Origin: a virus
DNA length: 36,285 bases
Strand: one strand, 5' to 3'
Virus record (IMG/VR): IMGVR_UViG_3300046330_000062
Coordinates: 1-36,285 of that record
This document shows positions 7,530 to 15,636 of this stretch, piece by piece. The translations under genes were made by a program, and so were the position numbers. Every line of letters begins with the position of its first letter. The stretch's first letter is position 1. The notes below the pieces were generated by a model. It was not told where the DNA came from. It made no database searches and saw only the letters and a list, made by a program, of their open reading frames with translations.

Positions 7530-9652
7530 TGGATATTGAACTCCCTAACGGTACAGTTATTCAAGGTATTCCAGAAGGTACGTCTAAACAAGACATCATG
7601 GCTAAAGCTATCAGTGCTGGTTTAGCTGCAGCTACTGACTTTGGTCAAACTTCAGGTGAAGTACAACGAGGCCGTCCTACGATGGCTAATGATCCTCGTA
7701 TTGTTAAGGATACAGAATCGCGCCCATCTAACGAAGGCTTCTTAGACAAAGCTGGTCGTTTCTTGTCTACACCTGCTGGTATTGTCACTCCTGAAGAATT
7801 AGGAGGCTCTACTGCTGGACGTGTTGTGCAAGGTGTTTTAGATCCTTTGTTAGGCCTAGGTCAACTAGCTTCAAAAGCTATCGGTAACGACTCTGTGTCT
7901 CAGCGTATGCAACAGAACGAATTACGCTATCAACAAGCACGTAAGGAATCAGGCGCTGAAGGCGTTGACTTGGCTCGTTTGGCAGGTAGCGTAGCCAGCC
8001 CTGTTAACTATGTTGTTCCCACAGCTGGTGTAGGTTCTCTTGCCCGTTCAGCTGCTACTGGTGCTAGTTTAGCCGTTACACAGCCTGTGTACGGTACTGA
8101 TTATTGGTCTGAGAAAGGCATTCAAGCTTCTGTAGGTGCTGTGTTAGGCCCTCTGGCTGAATACGGTGTTAAGTTCTCAGGTAAAGTTTTGGACAAGATG
8201 AAAGGTTTGACCGAAGCAGGTCAGATGCAATATCTCCAAGATTTGCTTAATAAAACAGCAGGCGCTGAGCGAGACAATGTGGTTAAAGCTCTCGCAACTG
8301 TTAAGCCTATCGTTCCCGGTAGCCGTCCCACAGCTGCTGAGGCTTTGGTAGACATTCCTGAAGCTGCTGGTATTGCTGCCTTGCAAAAGGAAGTTGGTAA
8401 GAGTGGTGAAAGCGGTGCTATGTTGCTCCGTCGAGAAGCTGAGAATGAAGTCGCTCGTCAAGCACAGTTAGGCGTTGTTGCAGGAACTCCCGAGCAACGC
8501 GCAGCCGTTGAAGCAGCCCGTACAGCTACAGGCGATACCCGTGAAGCTGCTCTAGGTATGGCTGATACAGTTAAACAAGCCTATGACAGCATTACAGCTA
8601 ATGTTATGGGACAAGCTAACCGTATTATTGGCTCAAGGGGTAGTGAGTTTGTTACAGGCGTTGACGTACCTGTTACAAGCATTAGAGAAGCTGCTAAGGA
8701 AAGCACAACAAACCTTCTTAAGTATCAACGCACAGCTCTAGCAGATAATGGTTTCTTTCCATTAGAAGTTAAAGGTGTTGTAGGTCAGATTGATAAGGCG
8801 ATTGCTGGTGCTGACTCTGACTTGTCTAAGTCTGTTTTACAACTAGCTAAAGATAAAATATTGTCTAAAGCTGATGAAAATGGCTTGATTAGTTCTACTG
8901 ACTTATATCAGAACGTCCGTAAAACCTTGAACCAAGACATTCAAGCCTTGTTGACACAAGGTAATAAACCAGCTCAAGGTGGTATTCCACAGCAAGCAGC
9001 TAAGGCAGCAGGTAATGTTAAGTCTTTTATTGATGCTTCTTTGAACAAATCTTCTAATGGTTTGTGGGGTAAGTACATTGAAGACTTTGCTTCTCACAGT
9101 CAGAAACTGGATCGTATGGCTATTGGTGAAGCCCTACAGCAGAAGTTACAAGGTTCTTTAGGTAACGTAGAACGCGCTGGTGCTTTTGCTCAAGCTGTAC
9201 AAGACTCAGCAAGCTTGATTAAGAAGGCAACAGGAATGCCTCGTTACGAAAGCTTGAATAAGGTATTGACTACTGATGAGACAGCTGCTGTAAACCGTGT
9301 ACTGGCTGATGTACAACGCCAACAAAAAGGTGTGACTTTGTCAGGTCAGATCAAAGCTCCTGCTTTAGAGGTGTCTTCACCTGCTGAAAACGTAGGTCTT
9401 TTGAACCGTGCTTACACCTTGACAAAAGAAGTGCTTGGTTACATCACTCGTGGTAACGCTGAGAAGGCCCGTGAGTCCTTTGCTAAGTTGTCTTTGGAAC
9501 CTCAAGGTATGGCTGTGTTCATGCAAGCTGGTCCTATCACAGCTCAGCGTAAGTTTGTAGCTGCTTTGAACAAGGTATTGACACCAGAGCAACAACAGAT
9601 CTTGATTCAAGCAACGACTGTACAAGGCCCTGCACGTACTGCTGGTGAGTAA
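7529..9652 (+). CDS. Large internal virion protein
   Basis: A 707-residue protein. The start chosen is the ATG at 7529, overlapping the previous stop, because the product then opens with MDIELPNGTVIQGIPEGTSK, a conserved N-terminal module of phage virion proteins (beta hairpin plus short helix), and GGAG lies 9 bases upstream. An in-frame ATG at 7514 would add five residues. A hydrophobic stretch at about residues 150-200 (VASPVNYVVPTAGVGSLARS) is followed by a long helical region. It probably corresponds to the largest T7 core proteins (gp15/gp16) but is shorter and has no visible transglycosylase motif. Confidence 0.7.
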   Translation: MDIELPNGTVIQGIPEGTSKQDIMAKAISAGLAAATDFGQTSGEVQRGRPTMANDPRIVKDTESRPSNEGFLDKAGRFLSTPAGIVTPEELGGSTAGRVVQGVLDPLLGLGQLASKAIGNDSVSQRMQQNELRYQQARKESGAEGVDLARLAGSVASPVNYVVPTAGVGSLARSAATGASLAVTQPVYGTDYWSEKGIQASVGAVLGPLAEYGVKFSGKVLDKMKGLTEAGQMQYLQDLLNKTAGAERDNVVKALATVKPIVPGSRPTAAEALVDIPEAAGIAALQKEVGKSGESGAMLLRREAENEVARQAQLGVVAGTPEQRAAVEAARTATGDTREAALGMADTVKQAYDSITANVMGQANRIIGSRGSEFVTGVDVPVTSIREAAKESTTNLLKYQRTALADNGFFPLEVKGVVGQIDKAIAGADSDLSKSVLQLAKDKILSKADENGLISSTDLYQNVRKTLNQDIQALLTQGNKPAQGGIPQQAAKAAGNVKSFIDASLNKSSNGLWGKYIEDFASHSQKLDRMAIGEALQQKLQGSLGNVERAGAFAQAVQDSASLIKKATGMPRYESLNKVLTTDETAAVNRVLADVQRQQKGVTLSGQIKAPALEVSSPAENVGLLNRAYTLTKEVLGYITRGNAEKARESFAKLSLEPQGMAVFMQAGPITAQRKFVAALNKVLTPEQQQILIQATTVQGPARTAGE

Positions 9653-10389
9653 TGCCTCTCTTAATCCTTGCCGGTGCTCTCAAGGCTGTTGAGGCTATCC
9701 AGCAGGGATGTGAGCTTTATAAAGAATATAAAGGTACTGTCCTTAAAGCTAAAGCTACCTTTGATGAAGTCAAGGGTATAGCTACTGAGGTTACTGAGGT
9801 CAGTACAGGTATATGGGGATTCATTCAGAGTCTATTCAATGATCCACCTAAGAAGGCAGCTGTAGATGTTCCAATTAAGAAGGAAGCTCCGCAAGAGGTT
9901 GTTACTAAAAAGGCTCCTCCACCGCTAGAGTACGATGAACAGATAATAAAGAATGAACTAATCAAGAACTTGAAGGTATTCTTCAAGGCCATGATAGCCA
10001 TTCAGAAGAAGATAGAGACACAACAGCTACGTATAGACACTCAGTTTATTGAACCTGATGAGTTATTAGATGTCTCCCTTGACTTAGTTATAGCTAAGAA
10101 GGAGATGGAGAAGGCTCAGAAGGAAATTAGAGAGGTCATGATCTATCAGAGTCCTCCTGAGCTAGGTGCTCTTTACACAGACGTTATTGAAATGTTTGGA
10201 ATAGTACAGGAAAAACAAGAAATAACGCACTTGTTAACAATAAAACGCAGGAAAGAGGAAGTTCTTAGGAAACATAAGCTTATCTCTAAGATTAGACAGA
10301 GGATAGCATGGGTAATCGTAATGGCAATAGCGGTACTAGAAACATGGGGACTAACAATAGCGATTCTTCTAGCGAGACAATCTACGTAA
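9652..10389 (+). CDS. Coiled-coil protein with C-terminal membrane segment
   Basis: A 245-residue protein starting within the preceding stop (TAATG). The N-terminal third is helical, with a Pro/Lys-rich linker near residues 65-90 (KKAPPPLEYDEQ). Residues about 95-215 are charged helix, and the C-terminus has one membrane segment (IAWVIVMAIAVLETWGLTIAILL). This layout, next to a nested small membrane ORF and the holin and endolysin genes, suggests a role in lysis or in membrane interaction during ejection. It is not a recognisable Rz spanin. The function is unknown. Confidence 0.65.
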   Translation: MPLLILAGALKAVEAIQQGCELYKEYKGTVLKAKATFDEVKGIATEVTEVSTGIWGFIQSLFNDPPKKAAVDVPIKKEAPQEVVTKKAPPPLEYDEQIIKNELIKNLKVFFKAMIAIQKKIETQQLRIDTQFIEPDELLDVSLDLVIAKKEMEKAQKEIREVMIYQSPPELGALYTDVIEMFGIVQEKQEITHLLTIKRRKEEVLRKHKLISKIRQRIAWVIVMAIAVLETWGLTIAILLARQST

Positions 10390-10496
10390 GCTTTCTAGTG
10401 TTACTTACCTTACTGTTCTTTATTATTTTACCTTTTGAGTTGTATCTGTACATTGTAGTTAAAGATGCAGTAGAGTTTTGTTATAGGAGTAAGTAA
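10308..10496 (+). CDS. Small membrane protein overlapping the upstream gene
   Basis: A 62-residue ORF starting 82 bases inside the preceding gene in a different frame. An AGAGGATAGC ribosome-binding region sits just before its ATG. The first 25 residues are polar (Asn/Gly/Ser/Thr-rich), followed by a hydrophobic segment (about residues 26-52) and a short basic tail. The overlap plus RBS is reminiscent of nested Rz/Rz1 genes, but there is no lipobox, so a spanin assignment is not supported. It could be a small holin-like or antiholin-like protein (inference). Confidence 0.55.
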   Translation: MGNRNGNSGTRNMGTNNSDSSSETIYVSFLVLLTLLFFIILPFELYLYIVVKDAVEFCYRSK

Positions 10497-10501
10497 ATAT
10501 T

Positions 10502-10993
10502 ATGAATGAGTTAATGAATATCCTCAAAGGAGCTGCACCTGCTCTTGCTACGATTGTAGCTGGACCTCTAGGGGGCATGGCTGTAAAGGCTATGGCTGAG
10601 AAACTAGGTGTAGAGGAGACTGTTGAGGCGGTGGCTGCACACCTTACAGCTAACCCTGAAGAAGCTTTGAAGCTTGCTGAGATTGATTTGAAACAGTTTG
10701 AATTGGAAGTACAGGATCGTGACTCAGCTCGTAAGGCTCATTTGGCTATTGCAACCAGCCCTGACGCACATTGGCTTGAAAAGCTCGTTGTACCTATCCT
10801 TGCTTTGGGCACTGTTGGTCTTTGTTTTCTCTTGATTGGTGTCTTATTGTTTATCAATATCCCTGACAGCCAAGAGAATATCATTATCTATGCTTTAGGT
10901 TTTATCACTAGCGCAGCAGGACAAGTACTTAGCTACTTCTTTGGTTCAAGTCAAGGCAGTAAAGATAAAAACCAAGCATTGAAAGGAAAGTAA
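10502..10993 (+). CDS. Putative holin, 3TM family
   Basis: A 163-residue protein. A short hydrophobic N-terminal segment (residues about 9-28, GAAPALATIVAGPLGGMAVKAM) is followed by an amphipathic region, then two strong membrane segments at about 95-118 and 127-148 (IYALGFITSAAGQVLSYFFG). This arrangement, including the conserved-looking ELEVQDRDSAR stretch before the membrane part, matches the 3TM holin family of gene transfer agents and phages. It directly precedes the endolysin gene. AGGAG lies about 12 bases upstream, a long spacing, so ATG at codon 5 is a possible alternative start. Confidence 0.75.
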   Translation: MNELMNILKGAAPALATIVAGPLGGMAVKAMAEKLGVEETVEAVAAHLTANPEEALKLAEIDLKQFELEVQDRDSARKAHLAIATSPDAHWLEKLVVPILALGTVGLCFLLIGVLLFINIPDSQENIIIYALGFITSAAGQVLSYFFGSSQGSKDKNQALKGK

Positions 10994-10995
10994 CC

Positions 10996-11448
10996 ATGCA
11001 CTTATCCGAACATTTTAGCCTTGAAGAGGCAACCTACAGTGAGACTGCTGTACGTCAAGGTATCGACAATCAACCTTCTACTCTTCAATTAGAGAACATG
11101 AAGATTGCTGCTGCTAAGCTTGAACAGTTACGTGCTGTTACTGGTCCTCTGAAGATTAACTCTTGGTTACGTCTACCAGCCGTTAACGTGGCTGTTGGAG
11201 GCTCTAAAGTCTCTTCTCACATGGATGGATGGGCTATTGATGTATCTAGCTCTAAACTGACTCCTCTCCAACTGTGCCAAGAAGTACAGAAGGCAGGTAT
11301 CAAGTTTGACCAGATGATCCATGAGTTTGGTCGTTGGATGCACATCTCTTTTGCCCCTGAGATGAGACAACAAGAACTGACTATCTATCGCCCTGAGAAC
11401 AAGTATAAAGCTGGTATCTTGACGGAAGAACAGTATCACAAGGCGTAA
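10996..11448 (+). CDS. Endolysin, peptidase M15-like
   Basis: A 150-residue cell-wall peptidase candidate. The M15/VanY-type zinc signature is present: S-x-H-x-x-G-x-A-x-D as SSHMDGWAID (His75, Asp82), and a second His in RWMHISF (His116). The N-terminus has the LSEHFSLEEATYSETA segment usual in M15_3 proteins. It would cut peptide cross-links of peptidoglycan (D-Ala-D-Ala carboxypeptidase or L-Ala-D-Glu type). It carries no signal peptide, so export through the holin just upstream is expected. It is the last plus-strand gene before the convergent terminator. Confidence 0.85.
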   Translation: MHLSEHFSLEEATYSETAVRQGIDNQPSTLQLENMKIAAAKLEQLRAVTGPLKINSWLRLPAVNVAVGGSKVSSHMDGWAIDVSSSKLTPLQLCQEVQKAGIKFDQMIHEFGRWMHISFAPEMRQQELTIYRPENKYKAGILTEEQYHKA

Positions 11449-11461
11449 GCCGTAAAGCCTG

Positions 11462-11521
11462 ATGTATCTTAAATGATACATAAAGCCTCTAATGTTCGAT
11501 TTAAGATACATTAGAGGCTTT
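11462..11521. terminator. Convergent terminator with competing hairpins
   Basis: A perfect 13-bp stem (11482-11494 with 11509-11521) around a 14-base loop is followed by TTCTGTTTCT. It ends the rightward unit after the endolysin gene and can also act on the leftward unit. Two further pairings share its bases: a 13-bp match between 11462-11474 and 11499-11511, and a small hairpin of 11463-11468 with 11475-11480. The T-run is better on the plus strand, so termination is probably stronger for rightward transcription. Confidence 0.85.
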
Positions 11522-11533
11522 TCTGTTTCTACA

Positions 11534-11686
11534 TTACACGAACAATAGAGAGACAGTGAAGAATCCTAAGTGGATCATGACACAGCTACAGAACTGATAT
11601 TCATCCTCATCAGTCTCCACTACTGCTTCATCACTCTGTTGTATTCCTACAACAAAGCCTCCTGCCCATGAGAAGTCAACTACCAT
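11534..11686 (-). CDS. Hypothetical 50-residue protein, last gene of leftward unit
   Basis: A small ORF of unknown function. The ATG at 11686 is chosen because AAGGTGG lies 7 bases upstream and it overlaps the end of the preceding gene by 11 bases; an in-frame GTG further upstream lacks such a site. The product has a Gly/Val/aromatic N-terminal part (VVDFSWAGGFVVG), an acidic middle and a hydrophobic Cys-containing C-terminus. No family recognised. Confidence 0.5.
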   Translation of the reverse strand: MVVDFSWAGGFVVGIQQSDEAVVETDEDEYQFCSCVMIHLGFFTVSLLFV

Positions 11687-11864
11687 GCTTATCCACCTTT
11701 TCGCTATTATGCCAAACCGTGACACTTTCTACAAGGAACATCCTGCTGCAGCTAAGCTCTCCTAAGGCTTTATCCAAGACAGCATGAGCATCTAAAACAG
11801 CTCCTCGAGTATCACGAGTCGTAACTAGTTTGATGTTTACATCTAGTTCCACATAATTTACCAT
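11676..11864 (-). CDS. Hypothetical 62-residue protein downstream of glutaredoxin
   Basis: A small soluble ORF overlapping the end of the glutaredoxin gene by 7 bases (start inside ACATGGTAA), with AAAGGATG about 6 bases before its ATG. No recognised domain. The tight coupling to the redox gene suggests co-expression rather than a known shared function. Confidence 0.55.
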   Translation of the reverse strand: MVNYVELDVNIKLVTTRDTRGAVLDAHAVLDKALGELSCSRMFLVESVTVWHNSEKVDKHGS

Positions 11865-12049
11865 GTTTCATCCTTTGAGTAGATCATGTAAGGCACTGAA
11901 CGCACAGTAGGGAATTTCTCCTTAAAGGCTTCAATGGTCATATCCTTGCCTAACAGAATCTCGACATATTCGACACCTTCGGCTTTGAGTTTAGCCTTCA
12001 ATGTATCACATCCGGGACAGTTTGGTTTAGAGTATACGATTGTTTTCAT
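11858..12049 (-). CDS. Glutaredoxin / NrdH-like redoxin
   Basis: A 63-residue thioredoxin-fold protein. The redox active site is C-P-G-C at residues 11-14 (YSKPNCPGCDTLK), and the cis-proline motif is present as SVPYM at about residues 51-55. It is short but complete for a phage NrdH-type redoxin. Located directly downstream of the class II ribonucleotide reductase on the same strand, it most likely re-reduces the C-terminal cysteine pair of that enzyme. The start follows an RNA hairpin (12058-12071) rather than a classical Shine-Dalgarno sequence. Confidence 0.85.
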   Translation of the reverse strand: MKTIVYSKPNCPGCDTLKAKLKAEGVEYVEILLGKDMTIEAFKEKFPTVRSVPYMIYSKDETW

Positions 12050-12057
12050 CTTTTAAA

Positions 12058-12071
12058 GCCCCCGAAGGGGC
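12058..12071 (-). promoter_or_regulatory. TTCG-tetraloop hairpin between RNR and redoxin genes
   Basis: On the minus strand GCCCC-TTCG-GGGGC forms a 5-bp G/C stem closed by the very stable UUCG tetraloop in the RNA, followed by TTTAAAAG and the redoxin ATG at 12049. With only a short U-tract it is probably not an efficient terminator. It may set the ratio of reductase to redoxin by partial termination, RNA stabilisation or RBS control (inference). Confidence 0.6.
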
Positions 12072-12079
12072 GTCCTTTC

Positions 12080-14017
12080 TTAGCGGATTGGGCAAGCACC
12101 AGTCGAACATTCAGCATCGTCAAGACCAATATTAGCCTCGTCAATAGCCGTGATAGTACGTGTATTGGCAACCAGCTCATTATACTGTTCCTCAGTGATC
12201 TCTTCCAACGGAGCTTGCTTGAAGCCGTGCTCTGAGTGTAACAGGAAAGACAATGACTTGTGGTTTGTCTTGTAGTTCTTCTTGAGGTACTTCTTGATCT
12301 CAGGCAGCTCTTCAGGACGATAGTACACAGTACAAGACACGGAGTTATCGCTCCAGACTTCCTGCAACCACTTAACTGTTTCCAGCTGAGAGATAGCTGT
12401 CATGTCCTTAGCCAACACAGCATGGTCTGGATGACGGAAGGGGAAGCTTACAACCACTGTTGAACGATCTTCAGTGCCGTCAAAGTTTTGCTGATACTCT
12501 ACATGGTAGCCATGGTCCTTACAGACCTGAACCAACGAGTGATTAGAGCTGATACGGATACGACGAATCATGAATCGAGCATAAGCAGGATGACAACCGG
12601 GAGTCACGCCGGGCAACAAAGACAAAGTACCTGAAGGCTTCACAGTGGTCAGTTTGATTGACTTATTGAAACCGTTCTTAGCACTGTACTCATTGTCGTA
12701 TTCACGGATCTTACCGTATGTCTCGTTCAACCATGATTTCTGTTCTTCGGTACATTGCAAGACGCCTGTGATACCAATACCCATTCGCATGTTCTCGTGA
12801 ACGATAGCCTCTGTGACCTTTTGGTGACACTGGAGCGCCAACGAGTGCTTGTTAATACGGTACAACAAAGTGCAGACATCAAGAAGCTCTTCTTTGCTAG
12901 AGATATTAGGCAAGAACACTTCTGCAAGGCAACAGGTTTCACCGTCAGCCAAAGACTGCTCAGCACATGGGTTATAGCCTTGTACTTTGGGATCTGGATA
13001 CTGAGTTTCACCCAATCGTCCGATCTTTCGTGAGAGCTTGAGGTTGATGAGGCCGTAAGGTTCGCCTTTGCCTTCATAACCATCCCAGAAGAAGTCGTGC
13101 AGATCTCCAATATCGTGACACACGACTGAGTTGTTGGACATGGCTCTCCATGAGGGGATATTGCCCAAGTCCCATCGCTTAGCAAGTAGATATTCCACAT
13201 CGTCAGCATCTCCAATAGCAATCTGAGCACTTCGACGCACGTTACCTGCAACGACAACAGCACCGATAATGTTCATAATGTCCAAGCAATCAACAGGACG
13301 GAGCTGCTTACCTGCACGTTTCTCCAAGACCTTACTGATCTGCTCAATACCCCACACCAAATCCTCTGGACCTGAAGCTGTACCGCCAAAGCCTTTGATA
13401 GGAGCGCCTTTAGAGCGAATCAGTTGTGTCGAGTAGCTAAAAGTTTGCTTACCTGAGCTGTGAGCCAAGAAAGCAGCTTTGAGCGTCTTACCAAGAAGAG
13501 CAACCCAGCCTTCACGACTGTCAGGGACAATAAAATCAGCCCCACTATCGCTAGAACGAATAGGGCACTTAAAATCAAGATTAACTGGAGGAAGTTTATT
13601 AACATTTTCTTTCTGAATATTGTAGCCAACGCCTGAGCCAAGCATCAACATATCCATAGCCCAAGTGAACGGCTCCACAGGCTTATCCACTGTACGGAAA
13701 GCACAGTTTTGAAGGCTAGAGAGGCCCAACTTATCCACTGTGTCCGTACCTAACTGCCACCAGAAACGACCTGCTACAGAGCCTTTAAGACCTAAGAGGT
13801 AGTTACGCAGTCGTTGTTCTTCATCCTTAGAGAAGCCGCATTTGAGCTGCTCATCACAGGCTTTAATGACACGTTCTACGGTGTCAGGAAACTCTTCTGT
13901 AGGGCTGTTGATGTCGTTCTCATCCAAGCGGCGAGCATAGGTACGCTTGTATGTCAAATAGCCTACTGAAGACCAAGGAGTACCCACTTCATACATATCT
14001 TTTGTCGTATCGTTCAT
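12080..14017 (-). CDS. nrdJ: Class II (adenosylcobalamin) ribonucleoside-triphosphate reductase
   Basis: Reduces ribonucleoside triphosphates to dNTPs with a cobalamin-generated thiyl radical. The 645-residue protein matches the monomeric Lactobacillus-type enzyme: Cys105 in LQNCAF (redox partner), NPCAEQ at 349-354 with radical Cys351 and Glu353, Cys362 exactly 11 residues later (second redox Cys, same spacing as C408/C419 of the L. leichmannii enzyme), and a C-terminal Cys637/Cys642 pair with four residues between, as in C731/C736. All catalytic residues appear intact. It is shorter than the bacterial enzyme (about 740). Needs host B12. The start overlaps the preceding stop (ATGA); the redoxin follows. 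Confidence 0.93.
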   Translation of the reverse strand: MNDTTKDMYEVGTPWSSVGYLTYKRTYARRLDENDINSPTEEFPDTVERVIKACDEQLKCGFSKDEEQRLRNYLLGLKGSVAGRFWWQLGTDTVDKLGLSSLQNCAFRTVDKPVEPFTWAMDMLMLGSGVGYNIQKENVNKLPPVNLDFKCPIRSSDSGADFIVPDSREGWVALLGKTLKAAFLAHSSGKQTFSYSTQLIRSKGAPIKGFGGTASGPEDLVWGIEQISKVLEKRAGKQLRPVDCLDIMNIIGAVVVAGNVRRSAQIAIGDADDVEYLLAKRWDLGNIPSWRAMSNNSVVCHDIGDLHDFFWDGYEGKGEPYGLINLKLSRKIGRLGETQYPDPKVQGYNPCAEQSLADGETCCLAEVFLPNISSKEELLDVCTLLYRINKHSLALQCHQKVTEAIVHENMRMGIGITGVLQCTEEQKSWLNETYGKIREYDNEYSAKNGFNKSIKLTTVKPSGTLSLLPGVTPGCHPAYARFMIRRIRISSNHSLVQVCKDHGYHVEYQQNFDGTEDRSTVVVSFPFRHPDHAVLAKDMTAISQLETVKWLQEVWSDNSVSCTVYYRPEELPEIKKYLKKNYKTNHKSLSFLLHSEHGFKQAPLEEITEEQYNELVANTRTITAIDEANIGLDDAECSTGACPIR

Positions 14018-14370
14018 TTATTGTCATTCTCATTGTTAAGGTGTTGAAGGAAAAGCATACAGCAAATAGCGTGTGCCAGATGCGAAAGCCCCGTTTCACT
14101 ATCAGTATCAGATTCAGTCTTATAAGCGATTAGGTGACGCATTGCTGCATTCCAGTATCGCTCATCAGCGTTATCCACATACTGCCAGTTGTTCGGGGCG
14201 TATTTTTTGGACCCGAATTCTAGCACTTTTACTACCTCTTGTAAAGCCCCGAAGGGCATTAAACTCCAATTTAATTTACCTGAATCATACTTTAAACCTT
14301 TAGTTTTAACTTCTTCAGGAATGGATAGCGAAGCCATATACTCTTCCACTTCTCGAATTGTTGGTTTCAT
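14014..14370 (-). CDS. dATP/dGTP diphosphohydrolase N-terminal domain-like protein (DUF5664)
   Basis: A 118-residue protein with GLKYDSGKLNWSLMPFGALQ, EFGSKKYAPNNWQYV, and later AMRHLIAY and SHLAHAICCMLFL, the typical sequence blocks of the phage dGTP_diPhyd_N/DUF5664 family, related to MazG-like pyrophosphohydrolases. It probably hydrolyses a (d)NTP to adjust the pool for replication. The ATG at 14370 lies directly after the metallophosphoesterase stop and the stop overlaps the RNR start. An upstream in-frame start would add 21 unrelated-looking residues, so it is not chosen. Confidence 0.75.
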   Translation of the reverse strand: MKPTIREVEEYMASLSIPEEVKTKGLKYDSGKLNWSLMPFGALQEVVKVLEFGSKKYAPNNWQYVDNADERYWNAAMRHLIAYKTESDTDSETGLSHLAHAICCMLFLQHLNNENDNK

Positions 14371-14371
14371 C

Positions 14372-15130
14372 TTATGAGTACTTTCGTTGTAAGTATTCAA
14401 TGGAAAGGAAAAGCTCATCAAAGTGCCCATCATCTACCTCATTCATGATGAGAAGACCACGCCAATGACGGTTACTTAACTGATCCATGTAGTCTTCATC
14501 ATGAAGATAATAACTACCGGCAACAATAGCACAAATAGGTTTACCATCAGCTCGTTTACCGTAGGCTACCTGTTTTCCTTGTTGATGGCCCGCAACACAA
14601 GACATGTGGAGCTTACTAATAATAGCAGCGGGAGAAGCAGCAGGGCGTCCCATTGCACCCACAGGCCAAAAGTGACTGAAGCCAACACCGTTAATAAACA
14701 CAGGATGTAAGAACTCATGTACTTCCCAATCTTTCAAGTCTAAGTCATCATAAGTCAGTAGCCCTTCAAGCATAGGATTGTTGTTAACAGCCCTAGTGAG
14801 TCGGTTCTCATGGTTACCCTTCAAGAAGACCATACGAGGCTTGTAAGGCTTGTGCTTGGACTTCTTCTGGGTCTCCTGAAGCTCTTTGAGAGGCTTTAAG
14901 AGCACTTCCATGCCCTTATTACCAGCCTCTACGTCAGCTAGGTAGCGTTTACCTTCAAAGTACTTGCTACCGGCTTTGTCGTGACTACTGAGACTAGGAA
15001 AGTCCCAGTGATCTCCTAAGTGAACTACCACATCAGGGCGGTACTCACAGATAGCTTTACCAGCCCATTCGAGATGTTCTTGTGGAGCATCAGGCTTACA
15101 CTGGGTATCAGGAATTGCTAAGATCCTCAT
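14372..15130 (-). CDS. Calcineurin-like metallophosphoesterase
   Basis: A 252-residue protein with the dimetal phosphoesterase blocks in order: Asp8 (IPDTQ in place of the usual D-x-H), GDHWD at 39-43, GNHE at 105-108, and GH at 181-182 (VAGHQQG). The Gln in block I instead of His occurs in phage members I recall. It acts on phosphoesters, possibly nucleic acid ends or cyclic nucleotides; the substrate is unknown. It sits among nucleotide-metabolism genes and overlaps its upstream neighbour by 4 bases. Confidence 0.85.
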   Translation of the reverse strand: MRILAIPDTQCKPDAPQEHLEWAGKAICEYRPDVVVHLGDHWDFPSLSSHDKAGSKYFEGKRYLADVEAGNKGMEVLLKPLKELQETQKKSKHKPYKPRMVFLKGNHENRLTRAVNNNPMLEGLLTYDDLDLKDWEVHEFLHPVFINGVGFSHFWPVGAMGRPAASPAAIISKLHMSCVAGHQQGKQVAYGKRADGKPICAIVAGSYYLHDEDYMDQLSNRHWRGLLIMNEVDDGHFDELFLSIEYLQRKYS

Positions 15131-15636
15131 GCGTACAAGTCCTCAGGAGCACCTTCAAAACTAGAAAGATACAGATCAGGGTGTGCCAGTAATACTTGTT
15201 GAAGTAGATCATCGTTCAAACAACGACTATAACCAGCACACTCAGTGTCATTCAAAGGGGAGGTAACTGAGTAGTAGACCTTCTCTTTGATGTTGTAGCC
15301 GTAATGAGCTTCCATAGCATCCAAGACATTATCCAAGACTTCCATCCAAGTACCTTCATGAGGTTCAACAAGGACTGTATGGACAGGCTTTAATGTCTCA
15401 CCGTACTCATCGATCCACTCAGGTGTGTACATCTCAAAAGCCCAGTAACCATCATCGTGCAGCTTAGGGTCTTCTTCTACGAATGCTACAGGCTTAGTTA
15501 GCAGTGAGTTAATCTTCTCAAGCTGTTGAGTAAAAAACATCTTAGTCTTCTCTACGCTTCGCTCAAACATAGTCGTTTCCTTCTGTGGTTGGTTAATGAT
15601 TTCATGGAAATACTGTTCCAAGGCTTTATGTGTCAT
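15127..15636 (-). CDS. Hypothetical protein, 169 residues
   Basis: A soluble acidic protein of unknown family. It has a basic helical N-terminal part and a mixed domain with repeated acidic/aromatic motifs (DDGYWAFEMYTPEWIDEYG). The ATG at 15636 is preferred: GGAG lies 6 bases upstream and it overlaps the previous stop by 11 bases. An internal ATG at 15570 has an even better AAGGAA site, so a shorter product of 147 residues is possible. Co-transcribed with the phosphoesterase (ATGA overlap at its end). Confidence 0.6.
   Translation of the reverse strand: MTHKALEQYFHEIINQPQKETTMFERSVEKTKMFFTQQLEKINSLLTKPVAFVEEDPKLHDDGYWAFEMYTPEWIDEYGETLKPVHTVLVEPHEGTWMEVLDNVLDAMEAHYGYNIKEKVYYSVTSPLNDTECAGYSRCLNDDLLQQVLLAHPDLYLSSFEGAPEDLYA

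Noticed and set aside
12727-13263. 178-codon ORF in another frame of the RNR gene
   Set aside because: Lies inside a gene with complete RNR motifs, has no RBS and no recognisable sequence blocks.
14243-14258. GCCC-TTCG-GGGC hairpin inside the dGTPase-like gene as a regulatory element
   Set aside because: It encodes the conserved MPFGAL residues of the protein, so the sequence is explained by coding constraint.
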